Source of the DNA: Cinnamomum chago
Taxonomy: Eukaryota; Streptophyta; Magnoliopsida; Laurales; Lauraceae
NCBI GenBank assembly: GCA_038049695.1
Contig: CP142461.1
Coordinates: 33,921,001 to 33,985,000 of the forward strand
Length of the DNA: 64,000 nt
Direction: 5' to 3'
The position numbers and the translations under genes were made by a program. Positions within the stretch are counted from its first letter, which is position 1, and each line of letters opens with the position of its first letter. The notes below the pieces were generated by a model, which was not told where the DNA came from, ran no database searches, and saw only the letters and a program-made list of their open reading frames with translations. Positions 35,601-47,600 of the stretch are shown piece after piece.

Positions 35601-38600
35601 GTGCAGACGAGGCCTGCCCACGCCTGTCCTCAAACAGCGCTCCTCCATCGCGATCAGCAAAATCGCCTCTCGAGCAGCACCCAACCCAGGCGCCCGACAT
35701 CTCTCAGGCGCCCAGCACCTCTCAGGCACCCAACGACTCACAGGCGCCCAACCTTGGCGCCCAGCACCTTAAGCGTCCAACACCACAGGGGCGCCGCCAG
35801 TACCAGCGCCACAAGGGGTGCCCACAGCCCCTTCCGTCAGCCAAAGCAGCGCCCAAGGCAGCGCCAACTCCCCGTCCGTCCCTCGCTACAGCAGGGGCGC
35901 CCCGTCCGTCCCTCGTCGCAGCAGGGGCGCCCCGGCCATTACACGTCGCAGCAGGGGCGCCCCGTCCGCAATTCCCGGCGATCGTCCTCCCTGCACCTCC
36001 TCTGCGCAGACCACGGGCAGCCCCTGGGCTCTCTTCGCGCAAACAACCAGCTCGCCCAGCTGGATTGCGCCCCCAGCCTGGATTGCCACTCTTCCCGCCT
36101 GGGTCTCCTCTCCCGCGTCGCCCCCTAACGCTCCTACAAAATTCACTGCCTATGGCAGTGATTGATGGTATCAAAAGTCCAAAAAAGGTCTAGAAACAGC
36201 TGTTTTGGCCTCCAGAAAAAAAAATCTGCTCACCTGGCCTGATCTGCTCACCCGAGCCAGCGGGAACAGAGCGCCCAGGGCGGCGCCAACTCCTCGGCCG
36301 CCCGCCGCAGCAGCGCCGCCCGTCGTCGCAGCAACAGGCGCAGTGGCCAGGGCGCCCCGCCCGTCTCCCCGCGGCAGCAGACGCAGCAGGGGCGCCCTCT
36401 CCATGTGCTCGCCCACCAACAAAAAAAAAAAAAAAAAATGAAAAGTACCACATGGGCGCCCCTGCCCGTGGTTCATCCAAGCACCCGCTCTGACCAGTGA
36501 ACCAAAAGCCCACTGCGAGAGTAGTTGTCATTACTCATGACGTCATATGAAGGACAAAAGTCTCCATTATGGTGATTGGAAATCGTCAATATCTGGCTGT
36601 GAAAAGGAGTTGTAACTAGCTTAAATGGACACCCCAAACCTGACATCAGTCAATAATTGGATGGCCCACTTATGCTTCTAATGAAGAAACGTTCATGATC
36701 CATTCTTCATTTGATCTAGAATATGAAAAGGAGAATTAGAAAACCGTGCCCCAGCGCCCGCGCCTCCACCACTCAGAGCTCAAAAATTCAAGCTAATGCC
36801 CCTTTTCCAAGTTTTCTTAGACAAGGGGCATTGGGGGGCAAATGATGGGCCAAGCCCAAATGGCCCAATCCATGTGGAAAGCCCAATCTTATAAAGACCC
36901 ACCAAGCCCAAAGTGGTCCAAGTCCAGTCAAGTTCATAAGGGAGCCACATAGCCTGGCTACATCATCAGGAGAAGCATCCAGGAGCCTCAGCCCTCTCCT
37001 CATCTTTAACCGAGTCTCATGGAGAGCACCCCAACCACCTCACCCGTTGAGAAGAAGTCGTGAGCTCCACCATAATAGCTATCTAGTTGCTAGTAAGTCG
37101 CCCCAATCTGTTAGGGGGCGACTATAAATTGTAAGCCCCACCTACACTTGGGGGGCAGATCACATTTTTACCTGAGAACGACTCTCTCCTCTCCTTCTCA
37201 AAGTTTGTACTCTTTGCTCCCTGCACCCTAGAGCAAATAAAGTACCCGGCAACCAAAGCCATTCAAGAGTGGACGTAGGTCACGATTGACCAAACCACTA
37301 TAAATTCTCTCTCCTTCAATTTTCACATTAATTACTTACTACTTGACCGGTGGTGCCCGAAAACACATTTTAGCATCATCACAATCCTTTAAATAAAATT
37401 AGAAACTAATGACATATAATTAGTTAAAAAAATATTCTAAATCTACTTGGCCCCTACATATGGCTTGAGGTCTATTTGCATCATTCTCCCCGGCTTGGAA
37501 AGCACGCGACCTCAAGTTCGGTAAATGTCCGCCTAGGTCGAAGATCAATCGGACGAACTTCCAATCCATTGGATGAACAGTAATTTCTGGGCACAACTTC
37601 ATGTATAACTTCCGATGGTCATAATTTGAGCAGATGCATGATCGAACCGTTGGATGCTTCAATTGATAAATATACACCATCACATCACAATATCTGACTA
37701 GCCATTGTTCAACTCCAAATTTCCATTGTTGATCCCCAAAGATAAAGTCAATATGAGGGCTTCCAACGGATAGATCTTGTGAAAGCATTAAACTAGTTGT
37801 TAGATCCATGTCTTCAATGTTCGTTTTTCCTTCCTATTCCTTTACATCTTCAACAGGTTGATCTTCTTCTACATGTTCAATTTGATCAACGGCGTTCTCA
37901 TGTTTATAGGCGGTTGCATAGAAATCTGCCTTGCACTCCTCTATTTCTCGACCTTCACCTCGATAATTATCCCCAAAGTGGCCATTTTCTAACTTGCTAA
38001 GTCCGATGTCCATCCTCGCAATAATTGCTTGGATTTGACCGACTACAATTCTAATTTGACTGAAAGATGTGGATATTTGAGAAATGGCTCCAGTAAATTT
38101 CTCCATGGGTGAAGATGAAGACAACACTTCTACATGCTTCTTAGGAGGCATTTTTTTAATGAAAATTTAAAAACTTTGACTAACCTAAAGTGCATATCTA
38201 CTCTTCACGATCACATTGGCGAAAACGGATCTGAAATCTGACGGTGGATGACTCTGATATTGCCGAAAGAAGTTTCAGCCGCTAATCTAGTCAATCTGCT
38301 TTGGGCTTGGTCAAATCTGCTGATTGTTGGACTTCTTGTTGAAATGGGTCAATGGACCAGAAATTAACTTAGACTAGGCTTTGGATGGACTTGGGCCAAG
38401 ACTCAGGTCAAGCCCAATTGGTTGGCACGTATATATGGGACACGTGATTTCTCCTCCTTGGACCTCGTGTCGATGAAGTAAAAGGGCTGGAAATCCCTTT
38501 TGTTGCACTATGCTACACGAAGGGGAGAAAAGGGAGGCTTCCACTTGGGTTCTCGTTCTTCGTTGGCGACAAGAGACGCTGTTGGATGGTGCTCCTGTCG

Positions 38601-41600
38601 ATGATGGTGACGTTGGAGGAGCAGGCTACGATGAGGACAGTGCTGCTGCTATGCTATGATGAAGCACGAAAGACATAAAGATGCCAAGTACATCCTATTC
38701 TTTCTTCTTCCTCTCTACTTCTATTTTCTTTTTCTTTTTTAATTCTAGGATGGGGGACGAAGAGATGGGTTCGGGTGTTGGGTGGGCGGTAATGGTTTGG
38801 CCGAGGGGTTCTGCAAGGAGGGTTTCAGACGGTGGCTGGGTTGGAATTAAGTATGTGGACGACAGTTGTGGCTCGGCTGTGGGTATTGGGGCTGGGTTAG
38901 GGGAGCAATTTTTTTTATTTTTTTATTTTTGGGTTTCAACAGGACGGGTTTCGATCGGAGTTGGTGACGATGGGATTGGGCTAGGGAGATGGAGTCTTGG
39001 TTTTGATGATGGGTTTCAATCGGTTTGACTGTTTGGGATGAGAAGAGTTTGGTTAGCACGTGGGTTCGGTTTGACTGAGATCTAGGGGTGGGATTGTGGG
39101 ATGATGAACGGAAGGGTTGTGGGTTTTGGATTTGAAAGGTGACGAGGGTGGCTATAAAGATAAATGGGCAGATCGGTGGTGATGATTTGGCGAATGGATG
39201 GATAGGGGTAACACGCTGATCGATTGAGGGATCGTTCGGTTTTGATACCAATTGATGCAGGCCCTAGGGGTTAGGGCTTGAGTGGAAAGTGCTCGAAGCA
39301 TGTGTTCGAGACGATAAAGGAGGACGCACGTCAATGGGAAAACCCAATTTTCATTAATCGAACTCTAAAAATAATTATCTAGAATGCCATATAAATAGGA
39401 AAAGAAAACTTAAGCCCTAAGAAACCTAATTAAACTAGGAAACTAAATAAATTGGAAAACTAATCCTAAATACGATTCTTTAAATAAAATTAGAAGCTAA
39501 TGAAATATAATTAGTTAATAAAATATCCTAAATCTACTTGGGCACTACACATGTGGCTTGAGGTCTATCTACATCACCCTACAAGGATCGGTGCATGTTT
39601 CTTGGCACATCTTTGGTCTCCTAGAAGGGCAAGGAGACGACGGTGTCCAAATCCTTAGCAGATGCAAAGTATCACTACATGTCCTTAGCTGTCAATAAAA
39701 TTATTGGCTCCGATGACTCAGAATTCGGCATGACTCTTAAGGAAGCTACTCCCTATTTACTTATAATATGCCATGTAAATAGCCTTGAATCCTATCTTTC
39801 ATGAGCACACCAAACATATAGAGGTACATGTCATTTCATGATAATAAAAAATTGTATTGAATGAAAAGTTAGCAATACAAAAGGAACGTACGAAAAAAAA
39901 AATGCCATCCGAAAGGAAATAAAATAGACCAAGAAAGGAAGGAGAAACCGCCCAAACAAATTAAAAGGAGACAAGCTCCCTCCAATTAAGTAAAGTGGTC
40001 TGTAAAGGCACACCCCAAAAGTCTGGAAGAATAGAAACCAAGAAGCCACATGAAATCTAGCACTTGCAATAACAGAAGCCGTAGAAGTTTTCCCCACAAA
40101 ACATCTCTAGTTTCTCTCCTTCCAAATAGTCCAAATAATGGCTAGAAAAGAAAAACGCCATAGAATTCTCCCTTTAGCTATAAAAACCCAAACTTCCAAC
40201 CTTCATAAAGATCAGAGATGGACTTAGGGAGAACCCATAGTTACCTAGTTCACAGTTTGACCGATTCGCATTTGAATTCGCAATTCAAAGTTCGACACTT
40301 GCCTCAATTCAAAAGTTCAATTTGGTATTTTCATATAGTTCGGTATTAGATTCAATCGATTCATAGTTTGGGTTCGATAAGTTTCATACAATAACTCGAA
40401 GAAGTTAGTGATAACTTGCATATTCCAAAGGTCCAACTCACGTTTTTCTTTTGGCATATTTCTTATAAAATTGCTGGCATCGGCTCATATTAACTTTAAA
40501 ACTCCTAAAAGCACCTGCCCTTTTATTAATAGTAGCTAGAATTTAACTTCCATAGGAGTGGGATCCACTATTTGATCAATCCTCTTTTATACATAATTAG
40601 ATTCATAAATTTTGTGATTTCTATTCAGGTATGATCAATCAGGTAGGGCCTCTAAATTGAATGTAGTGAAATGTGAACCTCTTTAAAAAAAGAAAAAGAA
40701 AAAAAGAAGTGATGATGGTGATGATGCCAAAAAGTGTTTTCGGGCACCACCGGTCAAGTAATGAGTAATTAATGTGAAAATTGAAGGAGAGAGAGAATTT
40801 ATAGTGGTTCGGTCAGTGTGACCTACGTCCACTCCAAACTGATGATTTTACTTCTCCGATGTAGAGATTACAGGTCGGGAGAATACAATAAATGTGCAAA
40901 TACGGATGGAAATTCCTTGCCCCCCAAGTGCTGGTGGGGCTTTTTAATTTATAGTCTTCCCCTAACAGATGGGGACGACTCTTCAGCAACGGGCGCTCCA
41001 TTATGGCGGAGTCTTCGAACTTCCCTCAACAGACGAGACAGGTAGGATCTTCTCTGCAGGACTTGGTAAAAGCGGGTTAAAGGAACGACGTGGCTATCTT
41101 GACTTCGTCGCTTCGTCGATCTGGACCCGGCCTTTGATGGGTGGATTTGGACCTAGGCTTACCACAAACTCGGGTCATTTAGGCCTGACCCACCATCATG
41201 AGCTGAATCACTTAGGCCTGACCCATCATTTGCCCCCCAATCCCTCGCGCCAAAGGAAACTTTGAAAGTGAGGCATTCTGAACATCCAGGCTTTCTTAAT
41301 TCCGAGCATTCGTATCCTTCCCAGACACTGCCCGTCTCTGCCCTTTCTTTTTGAGTTTCAGAGGAGAGTTCTTTTGGCTCAGGGTTCTTTCCCTCTCTAA
41401 AAACCCTAAACCCTAGGCTATAAATAGGATTATTTCCCCCCATTCTCCCTTGAAATAAGATATCCTTTTTGAGGTTTTGAAGAGTGGAGTGATTCTCTTC
41501 TTGTTCAAGATAAGAGAAGCACTATGGAGCATACAGATCAAGGAGATGGAGTCTGCGCTGGTGAAAGGTCGACCACCCCATGCCCTGCTGCTGCTGGGCG

Positions 41601-44600
41601 TGCTGCGCACGATGGAGGCGCCCCTGGCACAGGAGCGGCTGCGGCGTCGGACGATGGACGGGGTGCCCCTGCCATGGGCGCCCCTGCTGCAGGCGTTGCT
41701 GCGACGGCGGATGACGGACGGCGGGGCGCCCCTGCTGCTGCGGGCGCTGCGAGGGCGGACGCTGGACGGGGCACCCCGGGCTGCGGGCGATGGACTGGGC
41801 ACCCCCGCTGCGGCGGCAAGGAGCTCGGCCCAGTGGACTGCTGCAGGTGGACGAGGAGCGCTGGGCGCTGCTGCGCGCGATGGGCAGGGCGCTGGCGCTG
41901 CTGCGCGCACCCAGCCTGCTACTGGTGGAGAGGGCTGGGGCGCCACCTTGGGCGCCCAGCCTGCTGCTGTGATGGGCTCGGTGCAGGCCATGGGTGAGGG
42001 TGGCAGCGCCCATCAGGCGTCGGGCGAGGTGAACACGGGCGCCGCGGCAGTGGACACGATACATTCTCGTCGCAAGAGGTATCGAGGAAAAGTGGTTGTC
42101 GACGACGACGGATCCAAGGTGAGCACTATTCTTAGTGTGTTCAACACTAATGGTGACATTTTGAAGATGGCTTCTTCTTATCATATTCCTCCCACTGTGC
42201 TATGTCGCCGGGCTGAAACGGACGAGCCTGCTTGCGACGACTCCTCGGGTGACATTGCCATTTATGAAGAGATGCTCGAAGCCGGGCTGAGGTTCCCCAT
42301 GCCCTCCTCCATTTGCCGCATTCTTCATTACTTTTCACTGACCCCGGGCCAGTTAGCACCCAATGGCTGGAGAGTTCTACTCGTCTTTCTTGCATTATGG
42401 AGGAGGGTTCATCACGAGGATGCTTCTCCTGTGGAGTTCCATGCTGCCTACAGCCTAATTGAATCTCCGGCCCCTAACAGGGGATGGTACTATCACCCCT
42501 AGGGGTGACAAGCTGCTCACGGGTCTACGTTCCAATTGCCACAGTTGGAAATCCCGTTTCTTCTTTATTGGTGGAGAGTGGGCTTCTGAGACAAACCGGG
42601 CTTTGGTGCCTGTACGATGGGCAAAGGCAAAAAGACTCGATACTTCACTGATTTCTCCATCCTTTTTATGCATACACATGCTCATTCATATTTTTTTTTT
42701 CCAGAGCCCCCAGTGCTTTCTTCGGATCAGAAGCAGAAACTGCAGGCCGTGAGGGCGCATCCTGACAAAGATTTGGGCATCGTCCTCCCAAAAGAGAGTT
42801 GTAGGACTAATGGACCCCCTCCGGACTCTTCTAACATTGATAGGACTAGTGGACCCTCTCCGGGGACTTCTTCTAAAAGAAAAGGTACGCCACTTTTTTT
42901 TTTACCTGATATTCTATACCTAAGTAATACTATTGCTTCTGCAGCAGTAGACAGAGAGGTGATTGGGGCTCGCCTTTCAAGTAGGAGTGCCCCTCCTTCC
43001 AAGGCGGCAAGGGTGGACAACACTTCAAGAGGGAACTCTCCACCAGTAACTTTCAGGGCGAGCTCTCTCGTATCCACCCCTTCAGCGGGGGCACGGCCGT
43101 GTTCCCATCGGGTGGCCTCTGCCGCAGCGTCTCCCCAGCCAGCGACCTCCTCCGCGACGATTGCTACTCCGGAGTCTTTTTCTCTGGGTGTACCTTCTGC
43201 CCCTCGTTCGTGTCCGTCACGCTCGGGGCTCCTGCAGGGGCATCAACTTGGGTTGGTCCCATGCTGGGCAATCCGCTGGTGATTCAGGAAAAGCTCGGGA
43301 GATTTGTGTTTCCTCCTGAGGTTACGCAGATCAATGCTTTGGGCACCGAGAGGGTTATCGACACATTCCTAGAGGGTCTGGCTCAGGTAAAGGTTATTGT
43401 TCCTTTTTCTCCAGACTTTCAATATTTTGTATATGTGTAGTCTCATTTTCTTTGTCTCTTATCGTTTCAGGCTTCTACTGCGTCCGTCTGCTTGTTATCA
43501 AGGGCCCGACATCACACTCAGCTGAAGCAGGACAATGAGAGTATGCAAAAAGAGCTCTCCATTGCTCAAGGGAAGATTGCTGCTCTTCAAGCTAGTAGAG
43601 GAGCTTCCGAGGCTGATCTTACGGCGGCCCGCGAGAGGGCGACCAGGTTTGAGACTGAGCTTTCGGCAGCCCGCGAGAGGGCGACCAAGGCAGAGGATGA
43701 GCTAGTGAAGGCCCGCGAGAGGGCTTCGCTCAGTGAGGCTGAGCTTGCACAGACCCGCGAGAGGGCGTTGCTCAGAGAGACTGTCGTGGAGACAGAGATG
43801 AAGGCGGCACATGATAGAGCTTCTTAGGCTGAGAAGGAGTTAGCGGATGGTCTCGCTGATGCCTTTATTGATGGCTACGAGGAGCTCCGAGGGAAGATCT
43901 CTACTGCCTATCCAGATATTGATTTCTCAGGCTTCGTGCCGACTGAGGCGCCTGATGATAGCAGTGGCCGCTCTGACGAGGATGATGATGATGACGCTGG
44001 GGATGATGCCGAGGATGATGACGAGGATGAAGAGGACAGCTCTGAGAGTGATTAAGGGGCAGGGGGCTTTTGCTGTACTCTTTTGTTTTGTTTTTTTTTT
44101 TTAGAACGGCAACTTACAGCCTAACTTTTGGTAATTGAATGAAAATGCAAGGATCTTTTCTCACAAAATGTAGTGTTTTATTCCTCCATTTCTTACTGCT
44201 TGAACAATGTCAATAGGAAAACAAAAAAAATAACTTAAACCCCACACCTTCACTACTCTGGCTCTTTTAGAATGTCACTGACAGTACCTCTTCAAATGTT
44301 CCGCGTTCCATGGATGGAGTAAGACCTTTCCTTCAGAATTTTGGATTTTGTAGGTGCCTGGCCTTACTACTTCTGTTATGAGGTATGGCCCTTCCCAGTT
44401 TGGTCCCAGCTTTCCTTCGCGAGTCCTTTGTAGCGAGGATCACCTTTTTGAGGACTAGGTCTCCCGGTTGAAAGGAACGAAGCTTCACCCACGAATTGTA
44501 GTACTTTGCCATACGCCGTTTGTACTCCGCGTTACGGACCATAGCCATCTCCCTTGCCTCCTCTATCAAATCAAGGTTGATGCGGAGTACTTCCTCGTTG

Positions 44601-47600
44601 GTGACGGGGTCATGGAGATGGACCCTCGAAGAGTGTACAACTATCTCGACAGGGATGACTGCCTCAGTCCCGAAAGCGAGAGAGAAAGGGGTTTCCCCAG
44701 TGGGAGTTCTCGGCATGGTTCGATAGGCCCATAACACTCCTGGGAGCTCGTCAACCCAAAGACCCTTCGCTCTTTCGAGCCTTGTCTTCAGGTTGCGAAG
44801 GACCGTTCTTACCATGACTTCTGCCTGCCCATTTGCTTGTGGGTGTGCCAGACTGAAATGAGGCTGCTTTATATGGAGGTCGGAGCAGAAGGTGTTGAAG
44901 AGTTTGTTATCAAATTGCTTGGCATTGTCACTAACAATGGCGTGAGGTATCCCAAAGCGACAGACTAGGTTTTTCCAGACGAAATCTTTTACCTTTGAGT
45001 CTGTTATTTTTGCTAAGGGTTCTGCCTCCGCCCATTTTATGAAGTAGTCAATGGCGATGACTACAAACTTGCACTGTCCTCTGCTCAACGGAAGGGGGCC
45101 CAAGATATCAATGCCCCATTTGGAGAAAGGCCACGGGCTCAAAATTGAAGTCAGCTCCTCCGGTGGCTGCCTTGGCACAGTGGCGAAGCGTTGACACTTG
45201 TCGCATTTTTTGGAAAATTCTTTGGCGTCCTTCACCATGGTAGGCCAAAAGAATCCTTGCCTTAGTGCTTTGTGGGCAAGGGAGCGTCCTCCAGAGTGAT
45301 TCCCGCAGATTCCTTCGTGAATCTCCCGGAGGGCGTAGTCAGCTTCCTCAGGTGAAAGGCAGCGCAGCAGAGGCAAGTAGTAACCTTTCTTGTAGAGTGT
45401 GTCTTGCAGGAGAGTGAACTTTGAAGCCCTCATCCTAAGTTTTTTCGCCTTGAGGGGATCATCTGACTCTGTACCTTCTTGGAGGTACGCCCTTATGGGG
45501 GTCATCCAGTTTGACTCGTCCGTTGTACAGTTGATGTTTGTAGTATTTACATCTAACTTACTTGGCTCCAACTGGTGTCCAATGAGTGTTGGTTCGGCAG
45601 ATGAGGCCTCCAACGATGAGGCGAGCCTGGCGAGGGTATCTGCTACCATGTTTTCCCCTCGAGGGATGTGACAGATCTGGAAACATTGGAAACGCGGGAT
45701 CAATCTTTTCACCATGCCAAGGTACTCCTGCATTCTTTCCTCTTTTGCTTCGAACTCCCCATTTACCTGATTAACCACCAGTTTTGAATCACTGTAAGCA
45801 ACAAGGGACAAGGCGTCCATCTCTATCGCCAATCTCAGACCAGAGAGGAGGGCCTCATATTCTGCTTCATTGTTAGAGGCAATGAAGTGGAGTTTTACTG
45901 CGTACTTAATGGGTGTACCATCAGGGCTGATTAGGATGAAGCCAGCCCCACTTCCTTCACTGGTTGCCGAGCCATCAACATATAGTCTCCAAAGCGGCTG
46001 TGGTGAGAGAACCTGATCGCCTGGATGAGGCTGGACGCGCAAGGGGTCTTTGGCGTTTGGTGAAGAGGTCCCCTGGGCACCCAGGGGGCTTTGGGCGCCT
46101 GAGGAGGTCCCCTGGGCGCCCAGGCCTGAGGGGGAGGCCTCCTGGGCGCCCAGGGTGTCTTGTGCGTCCGGGGCCTCGGAGTGTGGAAGAGGCTGGGAGC
46201 CCTGGGTGCCCCTCTGGATGTCTTCGGTAGGTGGCAGATCGACTTGGGCGCCGGGGTCGACAGTGTATGTAAACTCAGCTACAAAGTCGGCCAGGGCTTG
46301 TGCTTTGATGGCCGCCCTTGGCTGGTACTGGACATCGAACTCGCCTAGTCCTACTGCCCACTTAACGAGTCTCCCGGATACATCCGGCTTTCCTAGTATT
46401 CTCTTCAGAGGCTGATCAGTAACTACAACAATTGTATGGCTCTGAAAATAATGTCGCAGCCGCCTTACCGTCGAGATGAGGGCGAGCACCAGTTTTTCCA
46501 ACTCCGAGTATCTGGGCTCTGCCCCTCGGTATGCTCTGCTTACATAATAGATGGGCTTTTGCACTCCATCATGATTTCTGATGAGGACAGAGCTGACTGC
46601 TGAGGGGGAAGCAGAGAGGTACAAATATAACACCTCGCCGGGTGCAGCATGTGAAAGAAGAGGGGGAGCGGCCAAGTAGGCTTTAAGCTTCTGGAATGCC
46701 TCCTCAGCCTCGGGTCCCCACTCGAAAGTTTTCCTGAGGATTTTGAAAAAAGGCAAGCACTTGTCTGCAGACTTTGAAACAAATCTGTTAAGCGCTGCAA
46801 CCCTTCCATTGAGGCGCTGCAGCTCCTTGGTGGAAGTGGGCAACCTCATGTCCAGTATAGCTTTGATTTTATTGGGGTTCGCCTCAATCCCCCTTTGGTT
46901 GACCATGAAGCCCAAGAACTTTCCTGATCCCACGCCGAAGGCATACTTCTCAGGATTCAACTTCATACGATAGAGCCTGAGAATATTAAAAGTTCCTTGG
47001 AGATGGTCGATGTGATCTGCAGCGGCGAGGCTCTTCACCAACATGTCGTACACATAAACCTCCATAGTCCGCCCTATCTGTGAGTGAAACATTTTGTTCA
47101 CTAGGCGTTGGTAGGTTGCACCTGGATTTTTCAGCCCGAAAGGCATGACCCTGTAGCAATAGGTCCCCTTCGGGGTGATGAACGACGTCTTCTCTTGATC
47201 TGGGGGATGCATGTTGATCTGGTTGTATCCAGAATAAGCATCCAGGAAGGAGAGGAGTTCATGTCCTGCTGTGGCGTCAATGAAGAGATCAATCCTTGGC
47301 AACGAGAAGCAGTCCTTTGGACATGCCTTGTTAAGGTCAGTGAAGTCGACACATAGGCGCCACTTCCCATTCGCCTTCGTCACCATCACGACATTTGAGA
47401 GCCATTCAGGGCATGCTACTTCCCTGACAGCCCCATTCTCTATTAGCTTCCCGACCTCCTTGTCCATTGCTTGGGCCCTTTCAGTGGAGGCGCCCCTTAG
47501 CTTTTGTCGGATAGGCTTGTGGCGGGGGTCGACATTGAGGCGGTGAGTGGCGACTTTGGGATCAATCCCTTCGAGATCCGCATGTGACCATGAGAAGATG

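Larger units (their letters stand above)
33541..37381 (+). mobile_element. Tat-like gypsy element, pol-deleted copy
   Basis: The 5' LTR is truncated (33541-33858) and the 3' LTR is complete (36843-37381, TGATGGGCC..ATCATCA). The primer site TTGGCGCCGTCTGTGGGA follows the 5' LTR at 33860. The purine tract GGGGCATTGGGGGGCAAA precedes the 3' LTR. Internal order is gag (33907-35200), antisense-ORF coiled-coil repeats (35200-35510) and GGCGCC-rich antisense-ORF N-part (35690-36420). Protease to integrase is missing. The 3' LTR end abuts, and apparently interrupts, the LTR of the pol-less element at 37382. Confidence 0.85.
37382..39576 (-). mobile_element. pol-less LTR retrotransposon, copy B
   Basis: A minus-oriented element. 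Its 5' LTR is 39253-39576 (324 bp), the internal region 37484-39252 (1.77 kb), and the 3' LTR 37382-37483 is truncated where the gypsy 3' LTR ends. On the minus strand the 5' LTR is followed by TTGGTATCAAAACC. It is the same family as 6816-8874 in LTR and internal sequence and in the position of its short ORF. No gag or pol domains are seen. Confidence 0.82.

Noticed and set aside
35282-36193. Long plus-strand ORF (303 codons) as a gene
   Set aside because: It is the complement of the antisense-ORF remnant and GGCGCC repeats. High GC leaves several frames open on both strands, and the peptide is low complexity.
33541-39835. Simple model that one copia was split at 33541 and resumes at 39577
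   Set aside because: The coding blocks on the two sides leave a gap of well over 100 residues and there is no shared target duplication, so I list the two fragments separately.
45964-46415. Plus-strand ORFs opposite the pol linker
   Set aside because: They are shadows of GGGCGCC-repeat coding sequence in the pol frame. No start context or homology.
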